From: Rhodocollybia butyracea
Lineage: Eukaryota; Basidiomycota; Agaricomycetes; Agaricales; Omphalotaceae
Assembly (NCBI GenBank): GCA_015501585.1
Contig: JADNRY010000028.1
Location: 310,001-374,000, forward strand
Direction: 5' to 3'
DNA length: 64,000 bases
Every line of letters starts with the position of its first letter. Position 1 is the stretch's first letter. Under the pieces are notes generated by a model that saw nothing but the letters and a program-made list of their open reading frames with translations, was not told where the DNA came from and did not search any database. The position numbers and the translations under genes are program-made. Positions 24,779 through 36,629 of this stretch are shown piece after piece.

Positions 24779-24786
24779 GCTCAGGC

Positions 24787-27430
24787 GCAGACAACAGTGA
24801 TACAACTCGCTCAACTTGCTGACTCGATACAGGCTTCCATTTCCTCGGCTCCAGGCGAACTTACTTTTTCAGCTCGTCTATCCTTGCGCTCTGCAAAGCT
24901 GTCCTGCCCGTAGACGAAACCCATCTCTGCTGAGAAGACTTCTCCGTTACCAACTTGATCTAAACGTGGTGGTGGCATGCTTGCGCTTGAGTAGAGCTAT
25001 AGACGATATTTGGTTCCTTTCAGTATGTGCGTACCTGCTTGGCTTTCAGAGGTCTTGGCTCATTTCTTGCTAAACTCTCTAGCTGAGTACGAGTCGCTGG
25101 ACCCTTTATCTGCTGCGGTATCTACGTTACCGACTTTATCTTCGGATCGAAGGACTTCAAGTTTGTCGATGGCCTAATCTCTTTTTGGTTACAAAACCTG
25201 GGCCTGAACGTGAACGTGAACCTCCAAGCATACCACATTACGTCCCTAGAGCACTTCCTTGTTGAACGCTCCAGAGTTGATGTGACTTGAAGCTCCCAGA
25301 TTTCAAACCTATCTCGTTCTTTACAAAACTGAACCTTCGTTCTTTCTCTTCAAAAATCATAAAGCGCTGAAGGAGAAGACCGACTTTTGGAACTTGGTCC
25401 AAGCAAACGCGGAGATGTAGCATTAGCTACAGTACAAAAATCCTTGAACCCACTCAAAGGCAGTATCGCCGTAATTCAACAGATGCGTGAATCAAATTCC
25501 GTCTCCCGTTCCCACTACCTCTTCCATCGTGCTACTTCAGTTTCTGTAAGTGCGTATTGACATCTACGTTGCTTGTCACCAATTCGGTCGTTTCAGGAGA
25601 TCTAGATGGGGCACCTTAGCAGATTCGTTGTCGCCACCTCGCCACCATACGAAACCGGACCAGAAGAGGAAGCAGATCTCCGGACCCTTGATTTTTTGCC
25701 TGAGGTTTCGTTCCATTTCTACCTGTGCGACGGTCTCGAAAGTTGATAGTAATAGTACACATAGTACATTCTTCACAAACTCGCTCCCGGCCTTCGGATG
25801 ATCCTGAAAAAAGCAGGCCCTCCATCGCCATCCTTTGTGGCGTTTTGGCTATCGCTCAAGGCTAAAATCCTCAAAACTTTTCAGCACGGAAAATCTCCAG
25901 CATCTCGATTAGTTCTGGCGCAGAGATGTTTTTGACGTAGTGGCCCACGGATTTGGGCACGATACCCACATCACCTGAATGTACATGTACGTGATGCGAA
26001 AAATAGTGATACGTGCTTGACCGCGAATGAAAAAAGAATACTCGTCAGTGGGATGTCAATTCATTTTGGACATACCGCCTGGTGGAGATCGGAAAATTGC
26101 TCGAGTCAGTTATGTGCACTTTCTTGGCTTCTGTAGGATCTTGTGCGCGAATTGGAGTTTGGTTTTCTTGATGTGTAGCCCCGTTGGCATCTCTGTCCTT
26201 GGGGCCTGGCCCGGACCCGGAGAAGATACAGTGCTGAGATCTGAGAGGTAGGGGAGCGCGAGAAGATATCTGGGGATTTCGGACAGCGCCGATACAGGTG
26301 ACATGAGATTAGGGAGTAGGAAGGTAGAGTCTTCGCTGCCGTTGTCGAAGATGAACAGAAACGGGGGGCCACTCGGAAAAAAACACTAATCGCCTTCCGC
26401 CATTAATAGCGAGGCGGCTTTAATCGTACTACGAGGATTAGAAAGCGGATATACCTTTTTCCACTTCATTAGTGCTCCCGCCTTCGGTATCTAGAGCCGT
26501 TACATGGCTTTGCCTTGAAGTATGAAAATATAATAAACTGGAAGCGTACTGAGTGCTTTCAGTGGGTCTGGGAGATCGTAATCTGCAAAACAACAGAAAA
26601 GCCACGGGCCCTGTGAGGCCCTGTCCCCCTCCGATGATACGAACCAGTCAACACGGGGCACAAGGCTACACAAGGGTATACGTATATTCGAGGGTCCTCA
26701 CGGGCTACATTACCCCAGTGAACTGTAGTGGATGACCAATCCCAGGTGCCATTACACTACCAAGGGAACAGGAAAGTCCACGCTGCACGAGAACAGTTCT
26801 TGGAGTACCTATTCATAATAGTAGTTTCCTCTCTAATAGATAAACATACAATGCTTTCTGCAGTGTAGTTCCTGTGCTATATTTGCATATTGGATAAGTA
26901 GCCTCGAACAGATGGCCAATAAGTATGTACTAAGCAGATTTTTGACCTTTATGATACTCAAGAACTTTGTATACCAGCATCGTACCAGTATAAACCTCTA
27001 TGTTATCTACGGGAATATAAGTACTTTAGTGTGATTCATACGGACTGTTGGGGACTGCGAGCGCCGAGATGGTGTAGTGGTTTCAAACGCCTGTTCGGAA
27101 CGGCCTCTAACTATCAGTATCCACGGTGCGCAGGTAATAGGTATGGCGCCATGCCTGTAGCGTGGGCCCCGGCTGTTCCTTTCTTCCTTCCTTCCTTCCC
27201 CTCCAAGGCATTTCAATTTTCGAAATCAAACCGGATCTTTTCACAAGCGCAAGCTTCGAAGTGGATTTTGCCAGATTTCACCATGCATGCTACATATTGA
27301 ATGCTATGCCAGTGATATGCCTCATCAAACTCTTACCAGTTGAAACACTGGGGGATGAGGGAAATTTATTATCGTATGGCATCGTCCAAGAGCCGAATGC
27401 AGGGGTGTAATCTTGGATGTAATATTTAAT
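24787..27430. other. Tail of duplicated segment 1 and upstream part of segment 2; no gene seen
   Basis: 24787-24960 matches 39870-40010 after copy 3. 26530-26700 and 27270-27430 match upstream blocks of the other copies. ORFs are short and overlap on both strands. Confidence 0.45.
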
Positions 27431-27440
27431 CGGGAGCTTG

Positions 27441-27448
27441 TATATAAG
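27441..27448 (+). promoter_or_regulatory. TATA box of secreted-protein gene copy 2
   Basis: TATATAAG, 59 bp before the ATG at 27500, aligned with the box of copy 1. Confidence 0.65.
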
Positions 27449-27499
27449 CCTACGCTGTGCAACCAAGGCTCCAATACTGCTGGTTCAGTTCCCCTCACA

Positions 27500-28916
27500 A
27501 TGCAGAGCGTCACCCGATATTCTAGAATCCAAAAAATCTCTTGGATACGCTTCATCTTCCTTTTACTTGCCTTCATTGCATCTGTTGCATATGCGGCGCC
27601 CCTTGATCGACGTGGAGATCAACCTCCGGTAGGTCTTGGAATGCAATCATGGATTACCCATTCATTGATCAATGCTTGTAAAGGTGAATGTCGCGTTTGT
27701 GACCGCTCAAGAAGGGCTTATCGGCGAGAAACATGTGCCGGTGGGGGATCGGGCCAGAGTGAAATCGGAAGCTACCAAACCCGCGCAAGGTCGGGTTCTC
27801 GCGCTACTCCAGCTAATCCAGGATCAGCGACTTGTACACGTCGGCGCTTTTCCAGATCTGTCTCTACCAGTACCAATCTATAAAACGATCAAATGGAACC
27901 CCCATAATTTCTTTTACCTCAAGCCAATGGCTGGAAATGACGCCCGCGAAATGACTTTCTTTCGTATACTAACAGATGGCAAACCAAAATATATCGCTTG
28001 GATCGCTTATGGGATAGATGGGAAGTCTGGGGCTTCTACATATGCTTCAGTTATGGAAGTGGTTACAGATGGGAAGAAAGTTAGGGAGGGGAAAGTTAAG
28101 GAACTTAAAGAGGTTGCGCGTTTGACGGGAAAAACGGATGCCGAACGTAAACAGTGGACTTCCCTTCATGAAAGGTTCAGGTTCAAGATGAGGAATTACA
28201 GTGCGGTGGAGTTTGTTCCGACGGAGGAGAAAAACTGGATCGCTGGTCCAGCTGTACGTTGTTCATGGATTCATTAAAGGTCAACTCATTCACTGAAACA
28301 ACTTTCTCAGGCACCGGACGAGGTTTCCCAGAAACCATTAAAGATAACTTTTGTTAAATCCAACGGCGACGACATGACAATGGTTGCTCCGCCCGAGACT
28401 ATCTCAGAGGGCACTGAAGCCATGAAACTTGTGGTTCAGAAGCTTCTGCGTTTCGGCATTCCATCTCTACATCTACTCAATCCACTACCCGAACATCTCC
28501 CTTGGCCTTGGACCGACCGTACTGTCTTTTATCCTGGGTATGACCGTAACGTTCCTCGCGGAATGGCTTTCCTCCGTCTTGAACGTGGAGTTTTTGTGGC
28601 TTACGCTTGGATTGCATACACGCATAATGAGCATCTATGTGCTTCGATTATGAAGGAAGATGGCAGTGGTATTCAGGAGCTTGCACGTGTGATGGATGTC
28701 GAAGATAACAAGGAGTGGGGCGAGTTTAATCATAAATTTTTTGGAAGAGCGTCCTTCTTGGAAAACTTACCGTTCAGACCAGCGCCACAAAAAGCATGGA
28801 TGTCATCGTCGCATATGGAGGTGGCTGAGGTGCTTGAAACGTTGCATAAAGAGCCGTTGGATTGGGTGAAGGAGGAATGGGGATATGTGAGGAACAATGC
28901 AGCCACTCGCCAATAA
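27500..28916 (+). CDS. Secreted two-domain protein of unknown function, copy 2
   Basis: Exons 27500-27628, 27684-28253 and 28311-28916 (introns 55 and 57 nt) give 434 residues. The 55-nt first intron is not a multiple of three, which proves that splicing is needed here. The signal peptide reads IRFIFLLLAFIASVAYA; the internal Met used as an alternative start in copies 1 and 3 is ATA here, so only the first ATG can serve. The two-unit layout is as in copy 1, with blocks such as WNPHNFFYLKPMAGND and FVAYAWIAYTHNEH. It has about 30 extra C-terminal residues (LDWVKEEWGYVRNN) absent in copy 1. Function unknown. Confidence 0.82.
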
Positions 28917-28965
28917 CCGTAGTTCGCTTATGATTTCCAGCCTACATTAGCCGTGACTGGTTAGA

Positions 28966-29190
28966 TTATTGTTGATTGTACCGCTGAAAAGTAATGTTAT
29001 CAGCTCGGTCATACTCAATTAGAGTTTCGATCTCATTAAACTCATGTTGAAAAGAAAAACCTGGGACGCACATTATCCCCGTGGTAGTATGCGAGAACCT
29101 CAGCAAGAGCCGCCCATCTTTGTCTTTACTGATGAGATGACGAGCAGAAAGTTCCGGCCAGCATGAACTAGATGAGCTATACACGGCCAA
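28966..29190 (-). pseudogene. Remnant of an MFS sugar transporter, copy 2
   Basis: Reads WPELSARHLISKDKDGRLL then FQHEFNEIETLIEYD, matching the ESPRYLISKG...FEFNEI region of sugar transporters. Only this fragment of the gene is left next to copy 2. Confidence 0.5.
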
Positions 29191-31243
29191 ACCCTCCCTT
29201 GCAGCTCGGGCTGAAAAGATCCGGACGTACCGGGTCTGAATTTGATTTCGTGCTGAGGCGCAAAAAATCGAAACTTAGTCGCAAATGGCTGGGTCGTGCG
29301 TAGGACATCTTTTTTCTTGCGCTGCTATCGATTGGACCCAGCTGAAGCACTCAGTACGACGTTTGAGTCGCGTGATGAGAATGTTGACTTTTACGAGTCA
29401 TGATATGGACGTTTCAACTTGTCTTTTTCATCAACGTTCATGGCCCGCAAGCCCGTCATCCAGAATTTCGTCTCTCAAAGCTTCAATTGGCGTTGAACAT
29501 CTCAAGTACGGCTAATCTTCGATAATCATCAAACTCATCGCTTGCAATATCTTGTAATTTATCTTCAACTCAATCCTTCAAACGTTCGACCTCTGTAGTC
29601 AAGGCAAACTCTCCAACTATGTGTATACCTCAACAAGCTTCTACAGTCTCTAACTTAGGCCTCAAGGCCTCAAACCCTTCAAAGTGACCTTTCTACGTTG
29701 GAGCACTAAGTTTTTTTACAGTCGCCTCAATCATAGTCTATATCAGTATAAGGTTCGTTGTTTCTCCTTCGCTCGAGCTCAAGTAGTTCTGACGTGCTTT
29801 TTTAGAATGTATGTTTACTTCAAATTAAGAATTGTTACTATTGACCTTGCAACCATACTTGTAGTAACAATGTATACTAGAGTAGTGAGGAAATGAAAGC
29901 ATTGTGAACAAACAAAGGGGAGAACCGGAAAGCATCGGAACTGTCGGGAATGCAGGAAGCGGTGAGTCAGCTTTGATGCTCAGGACAAATTAGTTGAACC
30001 TGAGCTCAAAGGGCACCGGTTGCACTTCAATACGTTCCTATAGATTTTAGACTTAGCTCCAGTTATTTTGTACTGGGGATCAACGGCGCTGGGACGCTGG
30101 GCGGACCTCAGGCGAATAGGATGGCTTGCCTGTGTATTTGGAGAACCGATGAGTGGATTTCTCCAGATCTCGCCATGCATGCTATTGGTTACTATGCCAG
30201 TACCCGGGACTGATTTGATCCAACTTCTGGAAATTTAAATCACTCTGCTGGTCAGAGTAGGCACTAAAATCTCGCTCCATTTGATATTGTTCTTTCGAGT
30301 TCTAAACCTCTCCCCCTCGCACACTTCATCATCACTGCAATGCGCTTCGCTGTTTCCTACATCAATTCGACGTCCATCATCCAAACCTGTCGAAGTAATC
30401 CAGCCTCATCGCACCGTCCGATTCCACTGAAATTCACCATATATGTGCATACAACTAGTATCACACTGCTGCTCAAGTTTCGTGGACAAAGGATCTTTTC
30501 TCTTGTCAGCGTGAAAAACGACGACAACATTTGCTGCTTCGCACTAGCCACAGATTCCGTACCAGCCCGCTGCCGGACAACCACACTTTAGTGTCGATTG
30601 CCCGAGGTTGAGACGGCGTCAGGTTCACGTTGCTTTTGCTGTGTGAGTTGGGCTTTAAAAGCAAGAAGAATACTTAACCATTTATGATGCCCCATTATAT
30701 GAACACATAGTCTTGCAGGTAGATACTTTTAATCTCTTTCAATTTAGCTTTGATTCCTGTACTCTTGGTCTCTCTTGTGGCTCACGGATCTACCGCTACC
30801 AAAGCGTAGTGAGCTCGTCCGGACACCCGAGAGTTGGCCCCGAGACGATGATGTACATAGATAGATACATCAGGTAGCTTCTCGGATCCCGGCGTATCAG
30901 CACTTGGTCCCAAGCCGGTAATAAACCTAACCTAACCTAACCAGTGTAATCCTCAGTACTGTTGCTCATTTTGACATGAAAACAATAAGGTTGCGTGCGC
31001 GCCAACAGCTCTGGTTTCTACTTAGCTTAATAGATTGGGCTAGCTGTGTATATCGCTCTAAAATATTATAAACCAGGAGTGTACTGAGTGCTTTCGGCGG
31101 CTCTGGGAGAGCGCAGCCTGGACAACAAAAAGTCATGGAGCCTTATTGCTGCAGTATTACAACCTGGCAATACATCTTAAAATCAAATTTGAACCCTGTT
31201 TCTGTTACTATGTATCCGGCTTGAGTGAATTTCACTAGATCTT
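29191..31243. other. Gene-poor spacer with fragments of the duplicated segment
   Basis: It includes a partial upstream block of the secreted gene (30140-30215, ...CGCCATGCATGCTATTGG...) not followed by a gene, and at 31071-31243 the upstream block of copy 3, which continues at 34590 beyond the LTR element. An ORF at 30340-30591 has a possible hydrophobic start but no other support. Confidence 0.4.
30800..30942 (+). repeat. Probable 3' end of a retroposon with (CCTAA)n tail
   Basis: A GC-rich block ends in CCGGTAATAAACCTAACCTAACCTAACC. Three perfect CCTAA units after an AATAAA-like motif resemble the short tandem tail of a 5'-truncated non-LTR element. Left limit and target duplication are not visible. 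Confidence 0.35.
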
Positions 31244-31496
31244 TATAACGCGCCCTATGGGCAAAGTCCTTAAGAACACCGGTGAACACGACAAATAGGA
31301 TACTATTGTGTGTACGACGGTGTAAAAGACTAACTAGACTCTTAAGTAATCGTACGATACTTATAGTAACGGATTTATTATATAATTAATAATAAATAGA
31401 AAGATAAGATAGACCATTTGGTCTATCGGCGGTGTCTAGGATGACCGTATCGCCGGATACGGTCAGTGGTGATTATGGAGAGGCGGAGGCGTTACA
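31244..31496 (-). repeat. 3' LTR of the gag-only element
   Basis: 253 bp, 249 identical to the other LTR; three of the four differences are CpG transitions. It adjoins the polypurine tract. Confidence 0.9.
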
Positions 31497-31837
31497 CCCT
31501 CCCCCACCAGATTAACATCAGGGATGTGAATCGAAAATGGTAATGACATCATCACCATCCAAACCATTTCTAATTTGGTTTAACATAGAATGATCCCGCA
31601 TCAAGTACGGGATTTAATTGATGCGGCGCATCAGATTTTCGGACTTGTCCGAATCAAACGATAGTGGGGCGTACCACTAGAGCATGATTTGATTCGGAAA
31701 TGTCCGAATGTTCAACGCGCAGACTCGGAAGTTTCCGAGTATTGCTTAATGAGGATTCTCAGTGAGAATCCGGGCTGAGGATAAGTAGTGATGCCCAGGT
31801 AAGGCATATTACCTGGGCGTCGGAATAAACCAATAAA

Positions 31838-34002
31838 TCATTCGGAAGGTTTATCCTTTCCGATACTTAAGGAGGTGTCCTCCTCGATTGGCTCAAGAAC
31901 ATTTTTAATGTTCTCAGTGTCCGACTCATCAGGGTGTTCTGATGATTCAAGTTCATCGTCTCTATTCCTAGAAGAGACATAATATTTAGTGAGGGCCGTG
32001 TGGTCCTCAATGCGTGTGACGGCTCTGACCATCACTTCTAATTTGGCATACTCCAGAACGATCCCCTCGTTCGTGAGTTGCCTGATAATATTGGAGGGTA
32101 ATCCCTCAATGAACCGTTTCCGCATTGTTGCATCATCCGGTGTTTGGAGCATCCGTGATGCCCATCGTGTAAGTGAGGAATAATAATCCCTCACACCTGT
32201 ATTGGGTGAATACTCAATAAGGTCAAACTGCCGTGCAGCTTGATGAATGGTTGTTGCTTGGATGCAACGATCAAAGACACCAATGATGGCACCTTCAAAT
32301 GTCCACTTAAGGACAGTGCAGTGTATACCAGCGACTTCGTCGTTATACCAGTCAAGGGCTTTGCCCTTTAGAAACATGCCAAGCACGGCAGTCCGTGTAG
32401 CATCGTAATCGTCACCACACATGCGGTTGACTACCATCCATTGGAGAAGTGACATTAGCCACCGCTCGAAGACATCGACATCTGGAGATCCGTCATAGAC
32501 CTCCGGAGGTGGAACTTTAAGAGCTTTACGGCTCTCAATGGGAGGGATAGGATTCCCTACCTTATCTCGAATTTGTTTACGGTACACTTTGTGTACCTTG
32601 TGTTTCCATTGGGAATGACGTTCGTCGTCACCTGTTGTTTCTCGCATCTTAGATGCAAGTGAACGCAGTATTTTACGGCGCTCATTAGGAGTAATTTTAC
32701 CCTTACGGGTAGCAAATTTGTCTAGCCAAGAGGCATCAGACGAAGAGTCAGTTTTTGACTTGGTATCACTAGAGTCAGATGATTCATCCGACCATGGCCT
32801 GCGTTTGCGGCCTTTGGATTTAGCACTCTTGTGCTTCCTCCCCCCTTCACGGGATTTTTTGCTAGGCGCTTTCGTTCCGGCATTATTGCTTGGTCCTGGA
32901 AAGGACTCAGCGGGTGGAATGTAAAATCGATCCCAGATTTCTCTGGGAGTAGTCAATTTGTCAACGGGTATTCCGTCGACATTATATCCCACCATTTGGT
33001 CGGGAAGCCCAGATGGCGCAAATCTGAAATCTCGGAGACTGGCATTATGTTGGCGTTGAATCGCTATGCGACTCACCCAATCTTTAGCTACTCCCAACGG
33101 AAGCGGCTGTGGTTGCAACTCGGCCGATACCATTGGTACTGGCATTGAACTTGGCTCTGGCGCATTGCTGGACGGCAATTTGGGCAGTCTTACGGTAGTG
33201 TGTACTACCGGAGGGGCAACACTTTGTGTCGCCGGGGCGATGGATATGGTAGTAGGAACTACCGGAAGGGTACCGTGTTGCGGTCCCATACTGGAATGAT
33301 TTCCAGTAGTGTTTGGTACAACTACTGGAGGTGTAATAATATTGGGTACCATTGGCGCCCTTGCAGTAGGGAAGTACATTGTACTTTCCTGTGGTGGTAT
33401 TGCTACTACCTGATTGAAGTTACGAGGTAACTTTGGTTCACTTTTAATGTTCACCGTGCTTTGTGGTGAGCAAGATTTGGTCACCAGTAATGGCCTGGGA
33501 CCTCGCAGTGTCAGAGACGCTGCCTCTGCATTGGGACTCTGTCTCATGCGGGATGTGTAGATGGGTGTCGGTATAGTTACTGACACTGGTGCGTATTCCT
33601 GTCGGAATACAGGAACATGACGGGTGACTTGGTCATCCCTTGTGAATACTGTTCGTCCAACAGTGATTGTTGGACTGACGGTGCCTTGGGCACAGTCTCA
33701 CACCATTGGCGTACCGAGTTGTTTGCCTCGGTAGGAACAGATGGTGCTGCATTGTGCAATACCGGCGGTGTGACGGCAGGCCGTCTCAGTGTGGGTGCAG
33801 CAATAGTGATTCTATTGCTGTTTCTCGATGAAGAAGATCTTTCTTCATTAGATTGGATGCTAGATGCATCCCATTTCTCAGTTATATTGAGAATACGATT
33901 GAGTACTTGCGTACTCTTGTCAAGTGATGCCGCTACATCTCGTAGCGCAGAAGAAATCTCACTTAAACCCTCTCGGGTTGGCCGTTTCTTACAAATAGTC
34001 AT
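31838..34002 (-). CDS. Gypsy-type gag, two overlapping frames
   Basis: Frame 1 runs 34002-33577 (141 codons). Frame 2 begins upstream of the GTG at 33586 without an ATG, is open from about 33705, and ends at 31838 (about 590 codons or more). The second lies at -1 to the first, so the product needs either a -1 shift in the 130-nt overlap or the element has a single indel. No obvious X XXY YYZ slippery site was found. The Retrotrans_gag core lies near the middle: FERWLMSLLQWMV, GKALDWYNDEVAG, FEGAIIGVFDRCI and RKRFIEGLPSNI. Before it is a Ser/Lys-rich basic region; after it a charged tail, with no CCHC zinc knuckle. The role is packaging element RNA into particles. Confidence 0.8.
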
Positions 34003-34336
34003 AGACTGTTCATTAGGTGGACTCTTGTCCTGCCTGTAGTGCTGTCTTTCAGACGCACGTATGGAATGAGTCGCTGATGCGACTGAATAGATTGAGTGTG
34101 GTGACGAATGGAAGGTGCGCGATTGCGCACACTCTGATATGACTTCTCTGATTGATTTTGAGAGGTCATAGGGACAGTGAATGATATAGCGGGAAGGAAA
34201 AATGGAGCAGGTTTGTATAGATTGTGTAGCGAGTTGGAATAATGGTTGTTATACTTGGTAGTATAACTGTTTTTAGCTTGTTAAACTAATAGCTTGTGTT
34301 ATTCACACAATAGTAATTTTTTGATGTTCAAAAAAG

Positions 34337-34589
34337 TATAACGCGCCCTATGGGCAAAGTCCTTAAGAACACTGGTGAACACGACAAATAGGATACTATT
34401 GTGTGTACGACGGTGTAAAAGACTAACTAGACTCTTAAGTAATTGTACGATACTTATAGTAACGGATTTATTATATAATTAATAATAAATAGAATGATAA
34501 GATAGACCATTTGGTCTATCGGCAGTGTCTAGGATGACCGTATCGCCGGATACGGTCAGTGGTGATTATGGAGAGGCGGAGGCGTTACA
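34337..34589 (-). repeat. 5' LTR of the gag-only element
   Basis: 253 bp. Immediately inside (minus strand) is CTTTTTTGAACATC, without a TGG primer-site start; the 37876 element has a similar CTTTTTTAAGC at the same place. Confidence 0.9.
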
Positions 34590-34845
34590 ATCTTGCCACG
34601 CATGCTATGAGATGCTATGCTATGCTATACAAGAGTTATTGTGCCAAGACCTTATCTGGGCTTATCTGGTTTTGTCCAATGTACTGGCTTGTACTGGTTT
34701 CTACGGGACAGATTCTGACAGATTTTTGTCAAACGATGTCCAATACACAGTGGCAATAGCCGATGAAGATACATTTAACCAGCCTGGATATAGGTGGATG
34801 CCGTGCAAACAAATCTCCAATACTGCTGGTACAGTTTCCCCCACG

Positions 34846-36134
34846 ATGCAGAGCGTCACCCAATATTCTAAAAGCCGTACTATCCTTGGATGCACTCCAT
34901 TTTCCTTTTACTTGTCTTCATTGCATCTGTTGCACATGCATTGCCCACAACCCGTATGCCTTCAAGTTGGCAAGCATTTACAACACCCGAGACCCAGGAG
35001 GTATGTATGCCTTGGAATGCAATCACGGATTACTCATTCAAACAACATTTGTAAAGGTAATCACCTACTTTGTGAACGGTAAAGATGTTCCTATCGGCAG
35101 GAACAATGTGGGTCTATATGATAGAGACAGGTGGCATCGGAAGCTTACGCTGTGCAACATTGGGTTCTCAATGTATTTGCACTCGTCCTCGATTCTTTGT
35201 CTCTAGGGGACATTACAGGACCCACTTTCAGCCCCGAAAACTTCTGTTATACCAATAAGATGGCTGGAAATGACCCCTCCCAAATGGTTTTCATTCGTTT
35301 CATGGTTGGCAAAGCTTGCAAATCAAAATATTACGCTTGGATGGCTTATGGGAGCGATGGGGAGTATGGGGCATTAATATATGCCTCGGTCATGCAGGTT
35401 GTTGAGAATACAAAGCTTCAGGAGCTTGCGCATTTGACGAATATGAAGGATAAAGAACAAAAAGAGTGGAGTTCCCTTGATAGAAAGTTCAGGTCCAAGA
35501 TGATGGCTATGAAGGACATGATTTTTGTTTTGAAAGAGGAGGGTTGGATCCATGCTCCAGGTGTATGTCGTTCATGTATGCATTTAGCCCATTCACTCAA
35601 ATAATTTTCTCAGGGGGAGAGCTCCCAGTTCAAGCTATCTTTTGTGACAGAAAAAGGCAATGACATGACTGTGGTGCTGGGGAAATTATCTACTAAAATC
35701 ATTGATGACACTAAAGCCATGAAATCTATGACTCAGAGGATACTAGACACCATGCATAACCCATCTCTACTCCATCTGCAACCTGGACCTCTCCTGTGGA
35801 ACGACTGTACTGTCTTCGATTCCGTTTGGATGTCTGGAAAGGGCAAAAAGAATTCTGGAATGGGTGCCCCCCAATGGCTTTCATCCGGCTTGAAAGAGGA
35901 GTTTGAAGAGTTTCGGTGGCCTACGCTTGGATTGTGCACTGCGGGCACAATGGGAAGTCTCTGTGTGCTTTAATTATGACAAAGGACGGTAGTGCTATTC
36001 AGGAGCTTGTGCGTGTGATGGATAACAATAATGAAAAGGAGTGGACAGCACTTAATGCTAGGTTTCGGGACAGAGCACTCTTCTTGGAAAAACTACCCTT
36101 CAAACCGGTCACACATGCGTTGTTGATATCATGA
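34846..36134 (+). pseudogene. Secreted two-domain protein, copy 3 (decayed)
   Basis: All three exons are recognisable, with introns 35001-35056 and 35563-35613. There are at least four lesions: a 1-nt deletion in exon 1 puts the first ATG out of frame (the internal ATG at 34892 still gives an intact signal peptide, IFLLLVFIASVAHA); a shift near 35130 separates the start of unit 1 from its remainder; a 1-nt deletion occurs near 35873 in unit 2; and an in-frame TGA follows near 35905 next to a small insertion. The TATA box is also degenerate. Conserved blocks remain (MAGNDPSQMVFIRFMVG, YYAWMAYGSDGEYGALIYAS, VAYAWIVHCGHN). The upstream retrotransposon may have removed promoter context, but order of events is unknown. 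Confidence 0.8.
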
Positions 36135-36419
36135 AGGTTTTTGTTTGAATAATAAAAAGCACCCTTCCAAGTGAAGTAACTGTAAGATATATAGGGATAT
36201 GACTGATGTTTGAAGTCACTCACCAATGATCCTCATTCGTTTATGATTTCTTGATGCTGCAGAAAACTATTTCTGTCATACATTGGCCATGACTAGCCAT
36301 ACCGTTAATGACTGGTAAATTTGCATCACTGAAAAGCACGGTTACTGGTTTGATCATAGTCGGAGTTGGAGGCAGATTTGATCTCATTAAACTCATATGG
36401 AATTCAAGAATCATCTTCA

Positions 36420-36609
36420 CTAAGCTAGCCTTTACACTATTTTAGAGGCCCGCTACCATCTCTGTCCCAGCCTTGCAGTCTACCTTCTCTTCAGGAGTTG
36501 AGCTCACTGTGTACAGGGACCGGCCGTTTCCTTTACTTTCCTTTACGGGACCGCAGGCGGCTATGTACTACTGTATTATGGGCCGTGTATATCTATTATC
36601 TATCTATCT
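36420..36609 (+). mobile_element. Short dispersed repeat, copy 2, with target duplication
   Basis: 190 bp inserted between two ATCTTCA copies (36413-36419 and 36610-36616); segment copy 1 has the uninterrupted site (...CATCTTCAAGTCGG...). It shares its core with 7376-7515. The 3' side is a TATC/ATCT tandem run, as in SINE-like tails. No coding. Confidence 0.65.
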
Positions 36610-36629
36610 ATCTTCAAGTCAAAATGTAA

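Larger units (their letters stand above)
31244..34589 (-). mobile_element. Gag-only LTR retrotransposon (TR-GAG type)
   Basis: It has two 253-bp LTRs with 4 differences and a perfect 5-bp target duplication ATCTT (31239-31243 and 34590-34594). On the minus strand the LTR begins TGTAACG and ends CGTTATA. A polypurine tract GGTGGGGGAGGG abuts the 3' LTR (31508-31497). The only coding region is a Gypsy-type gag; there is no protease, reverse transcriptase or integrase, and too little room for one (2.84 kb internal). The element must be mobilised in trans. It landed about 260 bp upstream of secreted-gene copy 3. Confidence 0.88.

Noticed and set aside
30925..30942. Telomere or interstitial telomere tract
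   Set aside because: The unit is a pentamer with three copies; basidiomycete telomeres use the TTAGGG hexamer.
33617..34039. 140-codon ORF on the plus strand inside the LTR element
   Set aside because: It is the antisense shadow of the gag frame; orientation is fixed by the polypurine tract.
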